Positions 31,542-40,288 of a stretch of 64,000 bases of DNA are shown here, piece by piece; position 1 is the first letter of the stretch; each line of letters starts with the position of its first letter. Both the position numbers and the translations under genes were made by a program. The DNA is from VGBV01 sp963780395 (GTDB taxonomy: Bacteria > Actinomycetota > Thermoleophilia > Solirubrobacterales > 70-9), in contig CAWABY010000013.1 of NCBI GenBank assembly GCA_963780395.1, forward strand, positions 62,001-126,000, given 5' to 3'. The notes under the pieces were generated by a model. The model did not search any database. It was not told where the DNA came from and saw only the letters and a program-made list of their open reading frames with translations.

Positions 31542-31922
31542 ATGAACCCACGCACAGCACTGATAGTCGCCGTAATCGCGCTCGTCGTCGGCGCCGCCGG
31601 GCTCGTCTTCGGCATCACCGCCAAGAACAGCAGCAACGACGCCAAGGACTCCGCGGATGCGGCCCAGAGCCAGCTCGAGTCCCAGCTCAAGTCCGACGAG
31701 CAGTCGCTCGGATCGGCGGAAACGGCCGAGGCCAAGAAGTCGGCCAAAGCGAGCAAGAGCGCTCAGGCTCAGCTCACCGCGCTGGACGCCTCGGTGAAGA
31801 AGCTGCAGACCCAGGTCTCGAACCTGTCGACGGCCCAACAGCAGCAGTCGGGCACGATCACGACCCTGACCGACGAGCTGGACAAGCTCAGCGGCAGGGT
31901 GGAGAAGCTCGAGAGCAAGTAG
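31542..31922 (+). CDS. Membrane-anchored coiled-coil protein, 126 aa
   Basis: One N-terminal transmembrane helix (ALIVAVIALVVGAAGLVFGI), then about 100 residues of Ala/Ser/Lys/Glu-rich coiled coil (LDASVKKLQTQVSNLSTAQQ, LTDELDKLSGRVEKLESK). TAGGTT lies 7 nt before the ATG, probably leaderless. Ends at a strong terminator. A structural or scaffold role is possible. Confidence 0.75.
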   Translation: MNPRTALIVAVIALVVGAAGLVFGITAKNSSNDAKDSADAAQSQLESQLKSDEQSLGSAETAEAKKSAKASKSAQAQLTALDASVKKLQTQVSNLSTAQQQQSGTITTLTDELDKLSGRVEKLESK

Positions 31923-31952
31923 CAGGCGCGCGCGAGCCATCTGAGAAGCGAA

Positions 31953-31984
31953 GGGGCCGCCCGCCGGGCGGCCCCTCGCTTTCA
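31953..31984. terminator. Strong hairpin terminator, possibly bidirectional
   Basis: GGGGCCGCCC-GCC-GGGCGGCCCC with a perfect 10-bp stem, followed by TCGCTTTC on the plus strand. It lies between the coiled-coil gene and a minus-strand candidate transcript. Confidence 0.85.
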
Positions 31985-32287
31985 ACGCGGTCTGAACGGG
32001 CTCGGGAGTGGCGATGGGTAGGGACAGCTCCCATCTCCCGCGTCCGCCGGTGCCCGGGTTGGATTCCGCTCAGCGCCCGCGCGGCGCTCCACGGACCCTG
32101 GGCACTTCAGCGAAAGGCCGGATGGCCTTTCAGCGCCCGGGCCTAGCGGCCCTGCACCTCCAGCGTCCCGATAAGCATGTGAATCAGTAGGACCACCTCC
32201 TTTCTCTGGTCCCAACATTCAATCAGGCCGGCCCGTCGTGCCGACGCCCGTCCCGGTCCCCGGCCCGTCAACTAGCCTGGCCGCACC
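31985..32287 (-). other. Gene-poor stretch with a perfect ribosome binding site and tiny ORF
   Basis: The minus strand carries AGAAAGGAGGTGGTC at 32205-32191, close to a full complement of the 16S 3' end. A frame ending MLIGTLEVQGR-stop (ATG 32178, TAG 32143) follows, and CTG 32187 is in frame at ideal spacing. Further on is a hairpin AAAGGCC-ATCC-GGCCTTT near 32112-32129, and then the terminator at 31953. It could be a tiny peptide gene or a leader/small RNA. No larger gene seen. Confidence 0.35.
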
Positions 32288-32767
32288 ATGGGCCACCAGC
32301 ACGTCGTCAGCCGGATCCACCGGCCCGCACTCGCCGGAATCGTGCTCGGCGGCGCCGCGCTCGCAGCCGGTTGCGGCGGCGACACCGAGCAGGTCAGCGC
32401 CGAGGAACTGATCAGACGCGGGGACGGCATCTGCGCCGAGGGCCGCAAGAGCTTCGATCAGGTCCAGTCGCAGGCGCCCGCCAACGCCGCCGCTGCGGCC
32501 GACCAGACCGACGAGCTGGTCGAGATCGCGACCGACGAGCTCAACCAGCTGCGAGAGATCCGGCCGCCCGACGAGCTGCGTGAGAGATATGACAGCTACC
32601 TGGCGGCGCGGGGGAGAGCACTGGAGTTGCTGGAGCAGGGCCGCGACGCGGCCGAGGACAAGGACGCCGACGCCTACGGCAAGGCGCAGGCCAAGGCCGC
32701 CGCCGAGCAGCCCGAGCGGCTGAAGCTGGCCCGCGCGGTGGGCTTCAAGACTTGCTCGAAGGGGTAG
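32288..32767 (+). CDS. Lipoprotein, 159 aa
   Basis: Signal peptide LAGIVLGGAALAAGCGGD with lipobox LAAGC, Cys near residue 29. The mature part is a charged helical bundle (GDGICAEGRKSFDQVQSQAP, LNQLREIRPPDELRERYDSY) ending KTCSKG, with two further cysteines (ICAE, TCSK) that could pair. TAGCCT upstream. Resembles small helical lipoproteins common in Solirubrobacterales; role unknown. Confidence 0.8.
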   Translation: MGHQHVVSRIHRPALAGIVLGGAALAAGCGGDTEQVSAEELIRRGDGICAEGRKSFDQVQSQAPANAAAAADQTDELVEIATDELNQLREIRPPDELRERYDSYLAARGRALELLEQGRDAAEDKDADAYGKAQAKAAAEQPERLKLARAVGFKTCSKG

Positions 32768-32790
32768 GTGAGCCTGCCGTCTGGCGACCG

Positions 32791-33183
32791 CTAGCGGCCG
32801 GTGCCGCCGGTGCGCGCCAGGTGCGCGAACCCGAGCGTCATCGCCAGGTTCGCGGCGCCCGCCAGCCACATCCCGGCCTTGGCGCCGGGCCGCGAGAAGG
32901 CATCGGAGCGCGCCCAGACGATGTCGGTGGCGAGCTCGGTGCCCCGCAGCCACGACAGCGCCCACCAGTCGCGAGGGCGGCCCCGCCTGTGCGCGATCAG
33001 GTGGGCGGCCGCGAAGGTGAGCCAGATCGGGCCGCAGCGCCGGAACAGGTGCTCGGCGTCATCGGAGGGCTCGTCGTGTCCGAGCGCCTTGAGGGTGGCG
33101 GTGGGCGCGAGCAGCGCGCCCGTTCCCAGCGCCAGGTCGAAGGCGATCATGTTGCGGTTCAGGGTCTGCAGCTCCCGCTCCAT
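32791..33183 (-). CDS. Small integral membrane protein, 130 aa
   Basis: Start MERELQTLNRNMIAFDLALG at 33183; GTG 33204 is in frame. Predicted hydrophobic helices: IAFDLALGTGALLAP, CGPIWLTFAAAHLIAH, MWLAGAANLAMTLGFAHLA. The pattern resembles the DUF4267-like family of short four-helix proteins. The start lies 26 bp from the divergent hydrolase gene, so the two promoters overlap. Confidence 0.7.
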   Translation of the reverse strand: MERELQTLNRNMIAFDLALGTGALLAPTATLKALGHDEPSDDAEHLFRRCGPIWLTFAAAHLIAHRRGRPRDWWALSWLRGTELATDIVWARSDAFSRPGAKAGMWLAGAANLAMTLGFAHLARTGGTGR

Positions 33184-33209
33184 GGCGAACCGCGATACAA
33201 CCACATGGG

Positions 33210-33992
33210 ATGTCCACCGTGGAGCGAGAGGACGGGGTGGAGCTGTACTGGCGGCGGACGGGCGAGGGTCCGACCGTGATCATCGGCGACAACCTCTTCT
33301 CGATCCCCGACGCGCTCGATGGCCTCGAGGCCGAGCTGGCGTCCGACCACACCGTGGTGCGCTACCACCCCCGTGGAGCGGGCCGCTCGACGCGAGCCGG
33401 CCCCTTCGACCTCGACACCGACGTCTCCGACCTGGCCGCGATCGCCGCGGCGGCCGGCGGTGACGCCGTGGTGGTCGGCCCGGCCAACGGTGGGTACGTC
33501 GCGACCGTCTGCGCGGCGGCGCGGCCCGAGCTGGTCAGCGCCGTGATCGCGCCAACCGGCGTGCCGATCGCCGCCCCCAGGCTGAAAGAGGGTCTGGCGG
33601 CGTCGCGGGAGGTGCTCGACGCGATAGGCACCCAGCTCGCGAGCGACTACCGCGGGCTCGTTCGCACCGTCACCGTCACGGGCAACCCCCAGGACACCGA
33701 GGAGCAGCACCGGCACCGGGTGGAGGTCCAGGTGGAGTACTGCCCCGAGGAAACCGCCCGGGGGCGGTGGGAGGCCTACTACCGATCGGACCCGACCGAG
33801 GCTGCCATCGGGCTCGGGGACCGGCTCTGGGTCCTTCTGCACGCGAGCATGCCCTGGTGGCCGGTCGAGCTGGCCGGGCCTCTGCGCGAGCTGCTGCCGG
33901 AGGCGCACGTGGAGGTCGTCGAGGACGGTCCGGTGTCGCGACCGGACATCGTCGCCGGGGTGGTGAGGGGGATAACCGGCGGAAAGCCGTAG
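33210..33992 (+). CDS. Alpha/beta-hydrolase-fold protein lacking the nucleophile
   Basis: 260 aa. The fold is clear: VELYWRRTGEGPTVIIGDNL, VVRYHPRGAGRSTRAGPFDL, DLAAIAAAAGGDAVVVGPAN. The nucleophile elbow reads VVGPANGGYVA where GxSxG is expected, so Ser is replaced by Ala. The C-terminal catalytic His region reads EVVEDGPVSRPD without the usual GH. This looks like a pseudo-enzyme or a divergent binding protein. GATACA at 33191-33196 may be its -10. Confidence 0.75.
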   Translation: MSTVEREDGVELYWRRTGEGPTVIIGDNLFSIPDALDGLEAELASDHTVVRYHPRGAGRSTRAGPFDLDTDVSDLAAIAAAAGGDAVVVGPANGGYVATVCAAARPELVSAVIAPTGVPIAAPRLKEGLAASREVLDAIGTQLASDYRGLVRTVTVTGNPQDTEEQHRHRVEVQVEYCPEETARGRWEAYYRSDPTEAAIGLGDRLWVLLHASMPWWPVELAGPLRELLPEAHVEVVEDGPVSRPDIVAGVVRGITGGKP

Positions 33993-34034
33993 TTCCTTGA
34001 AGGGAAACCGCGCAGGGGGGCGAAATCAGCCGCC

Positions 34035-34901
34035 GTGGCACGCACTGCGACCAAGGCACCCCTGGCTCGAAAGAGCCTGTCCGACTACATAACCGAGCGC
34101 TTCGACGACTTCTCGCGCTCACAGAAGGACGTCGCGCGCTACATCGTCGATCACCTCGACGAAGCCGCCTTCCAAACGGCCGAGGAGCTGGCCCGCCGCG
34201 CCAACACCTCCTCCTCGACGGTCGTGCGCTTCTCGCAGGCGCTCGGCTTCGACGGATATCCCGAACTGCAGCAGTCGGCGATCGAGGAGTACCGCCACAA
34301 GGTCGCCGAGAGCGCCGGCAACAGCAACGGCGGCGGCGCCGCGGCCCTGTTCAACTTCGACCACTCCGAGTTCGAGGCGAGCCTGGGGGCGGACTACGCC
34401 AACATCGAGGAGACCGCTCGCAGCCTCACCCGCGAGCAGGTGGAGGCGTCGGTATCGGCCCTCGCCACCTCGCGCCAGGTGCTGATCGTGGGCGTCGAGC
34501 AGATGGCGTTCTTCGCCAGCTACCTGCGCCACCTGCTGGGCCTGCTGGACGTGCGGACCGACATCGTCGCCTCTCCCAGTCAGGACAACATCCAGAAGCT
34601 CTCGCGCATGGACGAGGACACCCTCCTCGTCGCGCTCACGGCCGGCCGCGCCCACCCGCTGATCCTGCGCGCGCTGAAGCTCGCGCGCCATCGCCGCGCG
34701 CGGACGATGTCGATCACCGACGCGACACTCTCCGACGTCACCGAGCACTCCGAGCTGATCCTCTACTACTCGTCGAACGGTCCCTCCTACATCCGCTCGA
34801 ACGCCGCGCTGATGGGCCTGGTGCAGGCCCTGGCACACGGGGTCTACTCGCGCGACGAAGCGGCCCACCGCGACCGCATCCGCGCCTTCAAGCTGAAGTA
34901 G
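34035..34901 (+). CDS. RpiR/MurR-family regulator (HTH + SIS)
   Basis: 288 aa from GTG 34035. N-terminal helix-turn-helix SQKDVARYIVDHLDEAAFQT, AEELARRANTSSSTVVRFSQ, ALGFDGYPELQ. The C-terminal sugar-isomerase (SIS) domain runs from about residue 130 (VLIVGVEQMAFFASYLRHLL, TLLVALTAGRAHPLILRALK, ARTMSITDATLSDV). Such regulators sense phosphorylated sugars. Possible targets are unclear; pdxST follows beyond two hairpins. Confidence 0.9.
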   Translation: MARTATKAPLARKSLSDYITERFDDFSRSQKDVARYIVDHLDEAAFQTAEELARRANTSSSTVVRFSQALGFDGYPELQQSAIEEYRHKVAESAGNSNGGGAAALFNFDHSEFEASLGADYANIEETARSLTREQVEASVSALATSRQVLIVGVEQMAFFASYLRHLLGLLDVRTDIVASPSQDNIQKLSRMDEDTLLVALTAGRAHPLILRALKLARHRRARTMSITDATLSDVTEHSELILYYSSNGPSYIRSNAALMGLVQALAHGVYSRDEAAHRDRIRAFKLK

Positions 34902-34918
34902 CGGCGCCGCAACGGCGT

Positions 34919-34978
34919 CAGGCCCGGGGGGCGATCCGGGCCTGCACCTTGACGCGGGGTCGGGGGGAACGACCCCGC
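34919..34978. terminator. Two consecutive hairpins
   Basis: CAGGCCCGG/CCGGGCCTG (34919-34944) and GCGGGGTCG/CGACCCCGC (34954-34978). No long T run; likely termination between the RpiR-type gene and pdxS. Confidence 0.6.
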
Positions 34979-35085
34979 TACTCACTAATAGGGTCCCCGC
35001 TGTTCATTCAGGCAAACATCGCGGCCCAGCGTTGGCCGCGGCAAGCGGATTGAACGACCGCCCTGCTTCTACTATTCGGAGCCCG

Positions 35086-35973
35086 ATGGCCGAGCGCGCG
35101 ACATTCAGGGTCAAGACCGGCCTCGCCGAGATGCTCAAGGGCGGGGTGATCATGGACGTCACTGACGCCGCCCAGGCGAAGATCGCAGAGGACGCCGGCG
35201 CCTGCGCGGTGATGGCGCTCGAGCGCGTCCCGGCCGACATCCGCGCCCAGGGCGGCGTCGCCCGCATGTCGAACCCCGCCGTGATCAAGGAGATCCAAGA
35301 CGCGGTCACCATCCCGGTCATGGCGAAGGCCCGGATCGGCCACTTCGCCGAGGCCCAGGTGCTGGAGTCGCTCGAGGTCGACTACATCGACGAGTCCGAG
35401 GTGCTGACCCCGGCCGACGAGTCCAATCACATCGACAAGCTCGCGTTCGAGATCCCGTTCGTATGCGGGGCGACCAACCTCGGCGAGGCGCTGCGGAGGA
35501 TCGGCGAGGGCGCGGCGATGATTCGCTCCAAGGGCGAGGCCGGCACCGGCAACATCGTCGAGGCCGTCCGCCACATGCGCTCGATCACGGACGGCATCAA
35601 GCATCTCTCCACCCTGCGGCCCGAGCAGCTCGCCGGCGCCGCCAAGGAGCTCGCTTCGCCGCTGGACGTGGTCCAGGAGGTCGCCGGGAGGGGGTGGCTG
35701 CCCGTGCCGCTGTTCTGCGCCGGGGGCATCGCAACCCCCGCGGACGCGGCGCTGATGATGCAGCTCGGCGCCGAGGGCAACTTCGTCGGCTCGGGCATCT
35801 TCAAGTCCGAGGATCCCGAGCGCCGGGCCAAGGCGATCGTGGAAGCGACGACCCACTACGAGGACCCGGAGCGCGTCGCCCAGGCCTCGATGGCGCTGGG
35901 GGACGCGATGCCGGGCCTCGAGATCGAGGCCCTCACCGCCGACGGCGGCCTACTCCAGACGCGTGGCACTTAG
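35086..35973 (+). CDS. pdxS: Pyridoxal 5'-phosphate synthase subunit PdxS
   Basis: 295 aa, start MAERATFRVKTGLAEMLKGG. Contains GVIMDVTDAAQAKIAEDAGA, AVMALERVPADIRAQGGVAR, MSNPAVIKEIQDAVTIPVMA with lysine in MAKARIGH, and IRSKGEAGTGNIVEAVRHMR. TACTAT at 35070-35075 serves as -10. It condenses ribose 5-phosphate, glyceraldehyde 3-phosphate and ammonia to PLP. Overlaps pdxT by 11 nt. Confidence 0.98.
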   Translation: MAERATFRVKTGLAEMLKGGVIMDVTDAAQAKIAEDAGACAVMALERVPADIRAQGGVARMSNPAVIKEIQDAVTIPVMAKARIGHFAEAQVLESLEVDYIDESEVLTPADESNHIDKLAFEIPFVCGATNLGEALRRIGEGAAMIRSKGEAGTGNIVEAVRHMRSITDGIKHLSTLRPEQLAGAAKELASPLDVVQEVAGRGWLPVPLFCAGGIATPADAALMMQLGAEGNFVGSGIFKSEDPERRAKAIVEATTHYEDPERVAQASMALGDAMPGLEIEALTADGGLLQTRGT

Positions 35974-36550
35974 CGTCGGGGTCCTCGCGGTCCAGGGGGA
36001 CTTCGAGGCGCACCGTCTGATGCTCGATTCGCTTCAGGCCGAGGCCAGCGAGGTGCGCGCCCCCGAGCAGCTGCAGGGGCTCGACGGCCTCGTGATCCCG
36101 GGCGGGGAATCGACCACGATCAGCAAGGGAATGGCCCGCGACGGCCTGGATGACGCGATTCGCGCTTACGCCGCGGCCGGAGGGCCGATCCTCGGCAGCT
36201 GCGCGGGCATGATCGTCTGCGATCGCGATCACCTCGGCATCGGCGACTACCGCTGCCGCCGCAACGCCTTCGGGCGCCAGCGCCAGAGCTTCGAGCAGGA
36301 CCTGCGCATCGAGGGCCTGGGCGAAGAGCCAGTTCGCGCCGTCTTCATCCGCGCCCCCTGGGTGGAGGAGCACGGCGCCGCAGTGGAGGTCCTGGCCGAA
36401 GTCAATGGCCACCCGGTGGCAATTCGTGACGGGAATCTGCTCGCCGTCGCCTTCCACGCGGAGCTCACCGATGACTCCCGCCTGCATGCCCGGTTCATGG
36501 CGATGGTCTCCTCCTTCATCTACGATCGCCCGGCCATGAGGGATCGCTAG
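35963..36550 (+). CDS. pdxT: PLP synthase glutaminase subunit PdxT
   Basis: 195 aa, GTG start inside the end of pdxS. GVLAVQGDFEAH, LVIPGGESTTI, the nucleophile in ILGSCAGMIV and the His-Glu pair in AVAFHAELTDD form the class I glutaminase triad. Supplies ammonia to PdxS. PdxT usually has AGLILLA after the Cys; here MIVCDRDHL is slightly divergent but the triad is intact. Confidence 0.96.
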   Translation: MALSVGVLAVQGDFEAHRLMLDSLQAEASEVRAPEQLQGLDGLVIPGGESTTISKGMARDGLDDAIRAYAAAGGPILGSCAGMIVCDRDHLGIGDYRCRRNAFGRQRQSFEQDLRIEGLGEEPVRAVFIRAPWVEEHGAAVEVLAEVNGHPVAIRDGNLLAVAFHAELTDDSRLHARFMAMVSSFIYDRPAMRDR

Positions 36551-36721
36551 GTGAAGGTGGGAGCGCTTCGCGGTTGGGCGCGTCTGCTCTCGGTGATGGA
36601 CGATGGGCGTGTGAAGGGCACCTGGACCCTGGTCGTCCTCGACGGCGACAATACCGAGACCAGCACCCTGGTCTCCTGGTCGCTCGAGGTGCAGACTGGC
36701 TCTCCCTACCGCTCGCGGTGA
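36551..36721 (+). pseudogene. P-domain fragment between pdxT and the aminopeptidase
   Basis: The 56-codon frame starts with GTG immediately after the pdxT stop and ends TGA overlapping the next GTG (GTGA). It contains VKGTWTLVVLDGDNTETSTL and VSWSLEV, the last two strands of a proprotein-convertase P-domain as in 37922-38569 (ATWTLLAEDD) and 40416-41060 (GSWTLRILDD). No signal peptide or first half, so it is probably a remnant. It may still be translated and couple pdxT to the downstream gene. Confidence 0.55.
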
Positions 36722-37821
36722 GGGATCCGAGGGTCACAGCGCTTGCGCGCATCCTCGTCGAGCACTCGACGCAGGTGAGGCCCGGCGACGTGTGCACGAT
36801 CGAGGGCGGATCGGCCGCGGAGCCGCTGCTGCAGGCGGTCTACGAGCGCGTGCTGGCGGCGGGCGGCAACCCGATCGTGCAGATGGCGCTCGAGGAACAG
36901 GCGCCGGCGTTCTTCGAGCACGCCTCGGACGCCCAGCTCGAGTGGGTCAGCCCCACCTCGGAGTGGATCGTCGAGAACGCCGACGTCCGCATCGCGGTGA
37001 TGGCGAGCCAGAACACACGCGCGCTGTCGCAGGTCCCGCCCGAGCGCCAGACGAGGATGCAGGCGGCGCGCCAGCACCTGATGAAGCGAATGATGGAGCG
37101 CAGCGCCGAGGGCTCCTATCGCTGGGCGCTGACCCTGTTCCCCACCCACGCGTACGCGTCGGAGGCCGGCATGAGCCTCTCCGACTACGAGGCCTTCTAC
37201 TACGGCGCCTGCCTCGCCACCGACGAGGACCCGGTCGGGGCATGGAGGCGCCAGTCCGAGGAGACCGAGCGGCTGGCTGAGTGGATCGAGGGGCGCTCCG
37301 AGGTCCGCGTCACAGGCGAGGGGACCGACCTGCGCCTGGGCATCGAGGGTCGCAATTTCATCGCCGCCGCCGGCCGCCACAACATGCCCGACGGCGAGTT
37401 CTTCACCGGCCCGATCGAGGACTCTGCCGAGGGCGAGATCAGCTTCCACCTGCCCGCCACCTACGCGGGTCGCGAGGTCTCGGGCGTCCGCTTCCGCTTT
37501 GAGGGCGGCAAGGTGGTGGACGCCACCGCCGAGAAGGGCGAGGACTTCCTGGTCCAGATGCTCGACACCGACGAGGGCGCCCGTCGCCTGGGCGAGCTCG
37601 GGATCGGGACCAACTACGGGATCACCGACGGCAGCGGCGAGATCCTGCTCGACGAGAAGATCGGCGGCACCGTGCACCTCGCCGTCGGCCGCTCATACCC
37701 CGAGACGGGGGGCGTCAACGAGTCGGCGATCCACTGGGACATGATCTGCGACCTGCGCCGGGGCGGCCGCATCGAGGTCGACGGCGAGCTGCTGCAGGAG
37801 GACGGGCGCTTCCAAATCTGA
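36718..37821 (+). CDS. M29-family (thermophilic) aminopeptidase
   Basis: 367 aa from GTG 36718 (VRDPRVTALARILVEHSTQV). Typical segments: VRPGDVCTIEGGSAAEPLLQ, YEAFYYGACLATDED, DLRLGIEGRNFIAAAGRHNM, PDGEFFTGPIEDSAEGEISF and ESAIHWDMICDLRRGGRIEV. The metal ligands (Glu, His, Tyr, His, Asp) lie in GEFFTGP, AIHWD and their surroundings. A cytoplasmic metallo-aminopeptidase with broad specificity. Confidence 0.92.
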   Translation: MRDPRVTALARILVEHSTQVRPGDVCTIEGGSAAEPLLQAVYERVLAAGGNPIVQMALEEQAPAFFEHASDAQLEWVSPTSEWIVENADVRIAVMASQNTRALSQVPPERQTRMQAARQHLMKRMMERSAEGSYRWALTLFPTHAYASEAGMSLSDYEAFYYGACLATDEDPVGAWRRQSEETERLAEWIEGRSEVRVTGEGTDLRLGIEGRNFIAAAGRHNMPDGEFFTGPIEDSAEGEISFHLPATYAGREVSGVRFRFEGGKVVDATAEKGEDFLVQMLDTDEGARRLGELGIGTNYGITDGSGEILLDEKIGGTVHLAVGRSYPETGGVNESAIHWDMICDLRRGGRIEVDGELLQEDGRFQI

Positions 37822-37921
37822 GGCTGACCGCAACCCCTGGCCTACGGCGGGGTTCTCGTTACTGATAACCAGGTAGGTCTCGTCCATGGGAGAGCGGGCC
37901 TGCCGTTCGCAAGGAGGAACG

Positions 37922-38569
37922 ATGGACGCAGGCAAGCTCGGCCGCATCGGCGGCGCCGCGCTCGCGGTCGCCCTCGTGGGCTGCGTGGCGCTAGCGCCGG
38001 CAGCCCAAGCGGGCAACAGGGCCAAGAAGAGCAAGAACACGACGAAGACGTACACCAAGGGCGTCGGCGGCTCGCTCGGCGGGCTGCAGACGACCATCCC
38101 CGACGGCGGCGGGACCGCGACCCAGGTCGTCCGCTCGGCGATCCCGGTCAAGGGGCTCAACCCCCGTGGCAAGATCGTCGACGTCAACGTCGGCGTGCGG
38201 GCCACCCACGCCCAGGCGACCGACCTCGAGTTCTATCTCGCGACGCCCCGGGGCGTGATCAACCTCAGCTCGGACAACGGCGGCGCCGGCAACAACTACG
38301 GCTCGGGCACCGCGGGCTGCGTCGGCCAGTTCACGCTGTTCGACAGCGACAACCCGACCCTGATCAGCACCGCCGGCCTGAACGCTCCGTTCGCGGGCAG
38401 CTTCGCGCCCGAGGAGAGCCTGGACCAGCTCCAGGGGCTGGGCAACAAGAAGGCGACCAACGCCACCTGGACCCTGCTGGCCGAGGACGACAGCAACGCG
38501 AATCCGGCTGGAACGCTGGACTGCTTCAAGCTGACGATCGCGGCCACCAACCCGAAGAAGAAGAAGTAG
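37922..38569 (+). CDS. Secreted P-domain-like protein
   Basis: 215 aa from ATG 37922, AAGGAGG 4 nt upstream. Signal peptide GGAALAVALVGCVALAPAAQ. A Lys/Thr-rich linker precedes a domain like the proprotein-convertase P-domain: VVRSAIPVKGLNPRGKIVDV, NVGVRATHAQATDLEFYLAT, INLSSDNGG, NATWTLLAEDDSNANPAGTL and DCFKLTI. It ends in KKKK. There is no protease domain, so it is a stand-alone secreted beta-jelly-roll. Paralogue at 40416. Confidence 0.8.
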   Translation: MDAGKLGRIGGAALAVALVGCVALAPAAQAGNRAKKSKNTTKTYTKGVGGSLGGLQTTIPDGGGTATQVVRSAIPVKGLNPRGKIVDVNVGVRATHAQATDLEFYLATPRGVINLSSDNGGAGNNYGSGTAGCVGQFTLFDSDNPTLISTAGLNAPFAGSFAPEESLDQLQGLGNKKATNATWTLLAEDDSNANPAGTLDCFKLTIAATNPKKKK

Positions 38570-38611
38570 TAGAAGGCTGGACTGGCGCCGGTTCGACCTA
38601 GAATCGGCGCC

Positions 38612-39367
38612 ATGTCCGGTCACTCCAAGTGGTCCTCGATCAAGCACAAGAAGGGCGCCAAGGACGCGAAGCGCGGCAAGCTCTTCACCAAGCTCGCTCG
38701 CGCGATCACGGTCGCGGCGCGGGACGGCGGCGGGGACCCCGACTCGAACCCGGCCCTGGGCCTGGCGGTGCAGAAGGCGCGCGACGCCTCGATGCCCAAG
38801 GACAACATCCAGCGCGCGATCGACCGCGGCACCGGCGAGGGCGATGACGCCGCCGCGATCGAGGCCGTCACCTACGAGGGCTACGGCCCGGGCGGCGCCG
38901 CGATCCTGGTCGAGACGCTGACGGACAACCGCAATCGCACCGGCTCAGAGGTTCGCCACGCCTTTGAGAAGCACGGTGGCAGCCTGGGCGAGCCCAACTC
39001 GGTCGCCTGGCAGTTCGAGACCCGCGGAGTCATCCTGCTCGACGGCGAGCGCTACGGCGAGGACGACCTGATGGCGGCGATCGACGCCGGCGCCACCGAC
39101 GTCGCGGCCGACGGCGACGTGCTCAAGGTGATCACCGCCGCGGCCGACCTGGCGGCGGTGCGCTCGGCGATCGAGGGCTCCGGCGTGGAGATCGAGTCAG
39201 CCGAGCTCTCGATGGAGCCCAGCAGCACGGTCGAGGTCGGCGAGTCCGAGGCCCCGGCGCTGCTGCGGCTGATGGACGCCCTCGAGGAGCACGACGACGT
39301 GGACTCGGTCCACGCCAACTTCGACGTGCCCGAGGAGATCCTCGAGCGCGCCGCTGCTAGCGGCTGA
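38612..39367 (+). CDS. yebC: YebC/PmpR-family protein
   Basis: 251 aa, MSGHSKWSSIKHKKGAKDAK, then RGKLFTKLARAITVAARDGG, MPKDNIQRAIDRGTGEGDDA and AVTYEGYGPGGAAILVETLT. All are hallmarks of the family, now linked to translation of proline-rich stretches as well as regulation. TAGAAT lies 7 nt before the ATG, so probably leaderless. First gene of the conserved yebC-ruvCAB neighbourhood. Confidence 0.97.
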   Translation: MSGHSKWSSIKHKKGAKDAKRGKLFTKLARAITVAARDGGGDPDSNPALGLAVQKARDASMPKDNIQRAIDRGTGEGDDAAAIEAVTYEGYGPGGAAILVETLTDNRNRTGSEVRHAFEKHGGSLGEPNSVAWQFETRGVILLDGERYGEDDLMAAIDAGATDVAADGDVLKVITAAADLAAVRSAIEGSGVEIESAELSMEPSSTVEVGESEAPALLRLMDALEEHDDVDSVHANFDVPEEILERAAASG

Positions 39368-39376
39368 CCGGCGGGC

Positions 39377-40288
39377 CTAGCCGGCCTTGCAGTACGCGTA
39401 CCCGGTCAGCTGACTGCCTTCGGGCGGCAGGGCCGCACCCGGGAACTCGAACAGGCCCACGTGCCAGCCACGCTTGCCCACTGGCTGGAACTCATCGACG
39501 CTCGCGAGGGGGACGATGGTTGCCCCAATCGAGAGGAAGAAACCGCCCGAGACGACGTGCTTTCCCTTCGGGCAGGTGGGATCGATGGCGATTCGGGAGT
39601 CATTCACAACCTGCGCGACCGAGGAGACCTCGCTGACGCTGTCGCCTTTGGCGTTCCGCTCGCATACGACGTGCCCGGTCACCGTCGCCGGCGGGCCTCC
39701 GTTGCGATTGAAGGCCGAGACCGTCCACTGACGCGATCCGGTCCTCCGCGAGCCCAGCTGCAGGATGCGGAACGTGGCCGGGTTGGCGAGGTTCGCCGGG
39801 CCGTCGCCGGCGAACCCGCCCGCGATCACGTGGGTGCCCTTGGGGCAGTTGAAGACCAGGTTCTTGTACTCGCCGCTCTGATAGGTGCTCGAGCTCGAGG
39901 CCCGAAGCGCGATCGAGCCCTGGTTGTTCGATTCGCAACGGACGAAGGTCGTAAAGCTGCCTGTGGCCGAGGGCACCGTGAACGCCGCGGAGGAGCCGGT
40001 CCACCGCTTGGACCCGCTCGGCGTTGAGGAGAGCGGCAGCGTCCGCAAGCCGGTGCTGGGTGGCGCGAAGTTGGGAGCTACCGCGTAGCCGCCGCCGGTC
40101 GCGTGTGACTTGCCCTTGCAGGTAGGGGTTCCCGACACCGCCGTCCCGGCCGTGAAGGCCGTGAAGGCGCTCTTCGTGGTTGCGCTCCCGGCCTTCTTTT
40201 TCTTCTTTGCGTCCACGGCCGGCGCCAGGCCGGCGAGCGAGATCAGCGCTGCGAGCGCCATCACCACGGTCGCGCCGCGGCGCCTCAC
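39377..40288 (-). CDS. Secreted repeat protein of the CPKG/GGG family
   Basis: 303 aa from GTG 40288; ATG 40324 is an alternative. Signal peptide TVVMALAALISLAGLAPAVD followed by a KKKKK run. Three repeats of about 85 residues, each with Cys-x-Lys-Gly and a Gly-rich turn: CKGKSHATGGGYAV, CPKGTHVIAGGFAG and CPKGKHVVSGGFFL. Each closes with Trp and a second Cys (GHVVC, AYCKAG). The same unit builds 53522-54376. Probably surface-exposed; function unknown. Confidence 0.75.
   Translation of the reverse strand: MRRRGATVVMALAALISLAGLAPAVDAKKKKKAGSATTKSAFTAFTAGTAVSGTPTCKGKSHATGGGYAVAPNFAPPSTGLRTLPLSSTPSGSKRWTGSSAAFTVPSATGSFTTFVRCESNNQGSIALRASSSSTYQSGEYKNLVFNCPKGTHVIAGGFAGDGPANLANPATFRILQLGSRRTGSRQWTVSAFNRNGGPPATVTGHVVCERNAKGDSVSEVSSVAQVVNDSRIAIDPTCPKGKHVVSGGFFLSIGATIVPLASVDEFQPVGKRGWHVGLFEFPGAALPPEGSQLTGYAYCKAG

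Noticed and set aside
32191..32205. CACCTCCTTTCT resembling the 3' end of 16S rRNA
   Set aside because: Only this short stretch matches; it is the complement of a strong ribosome binding site on the minus strand.
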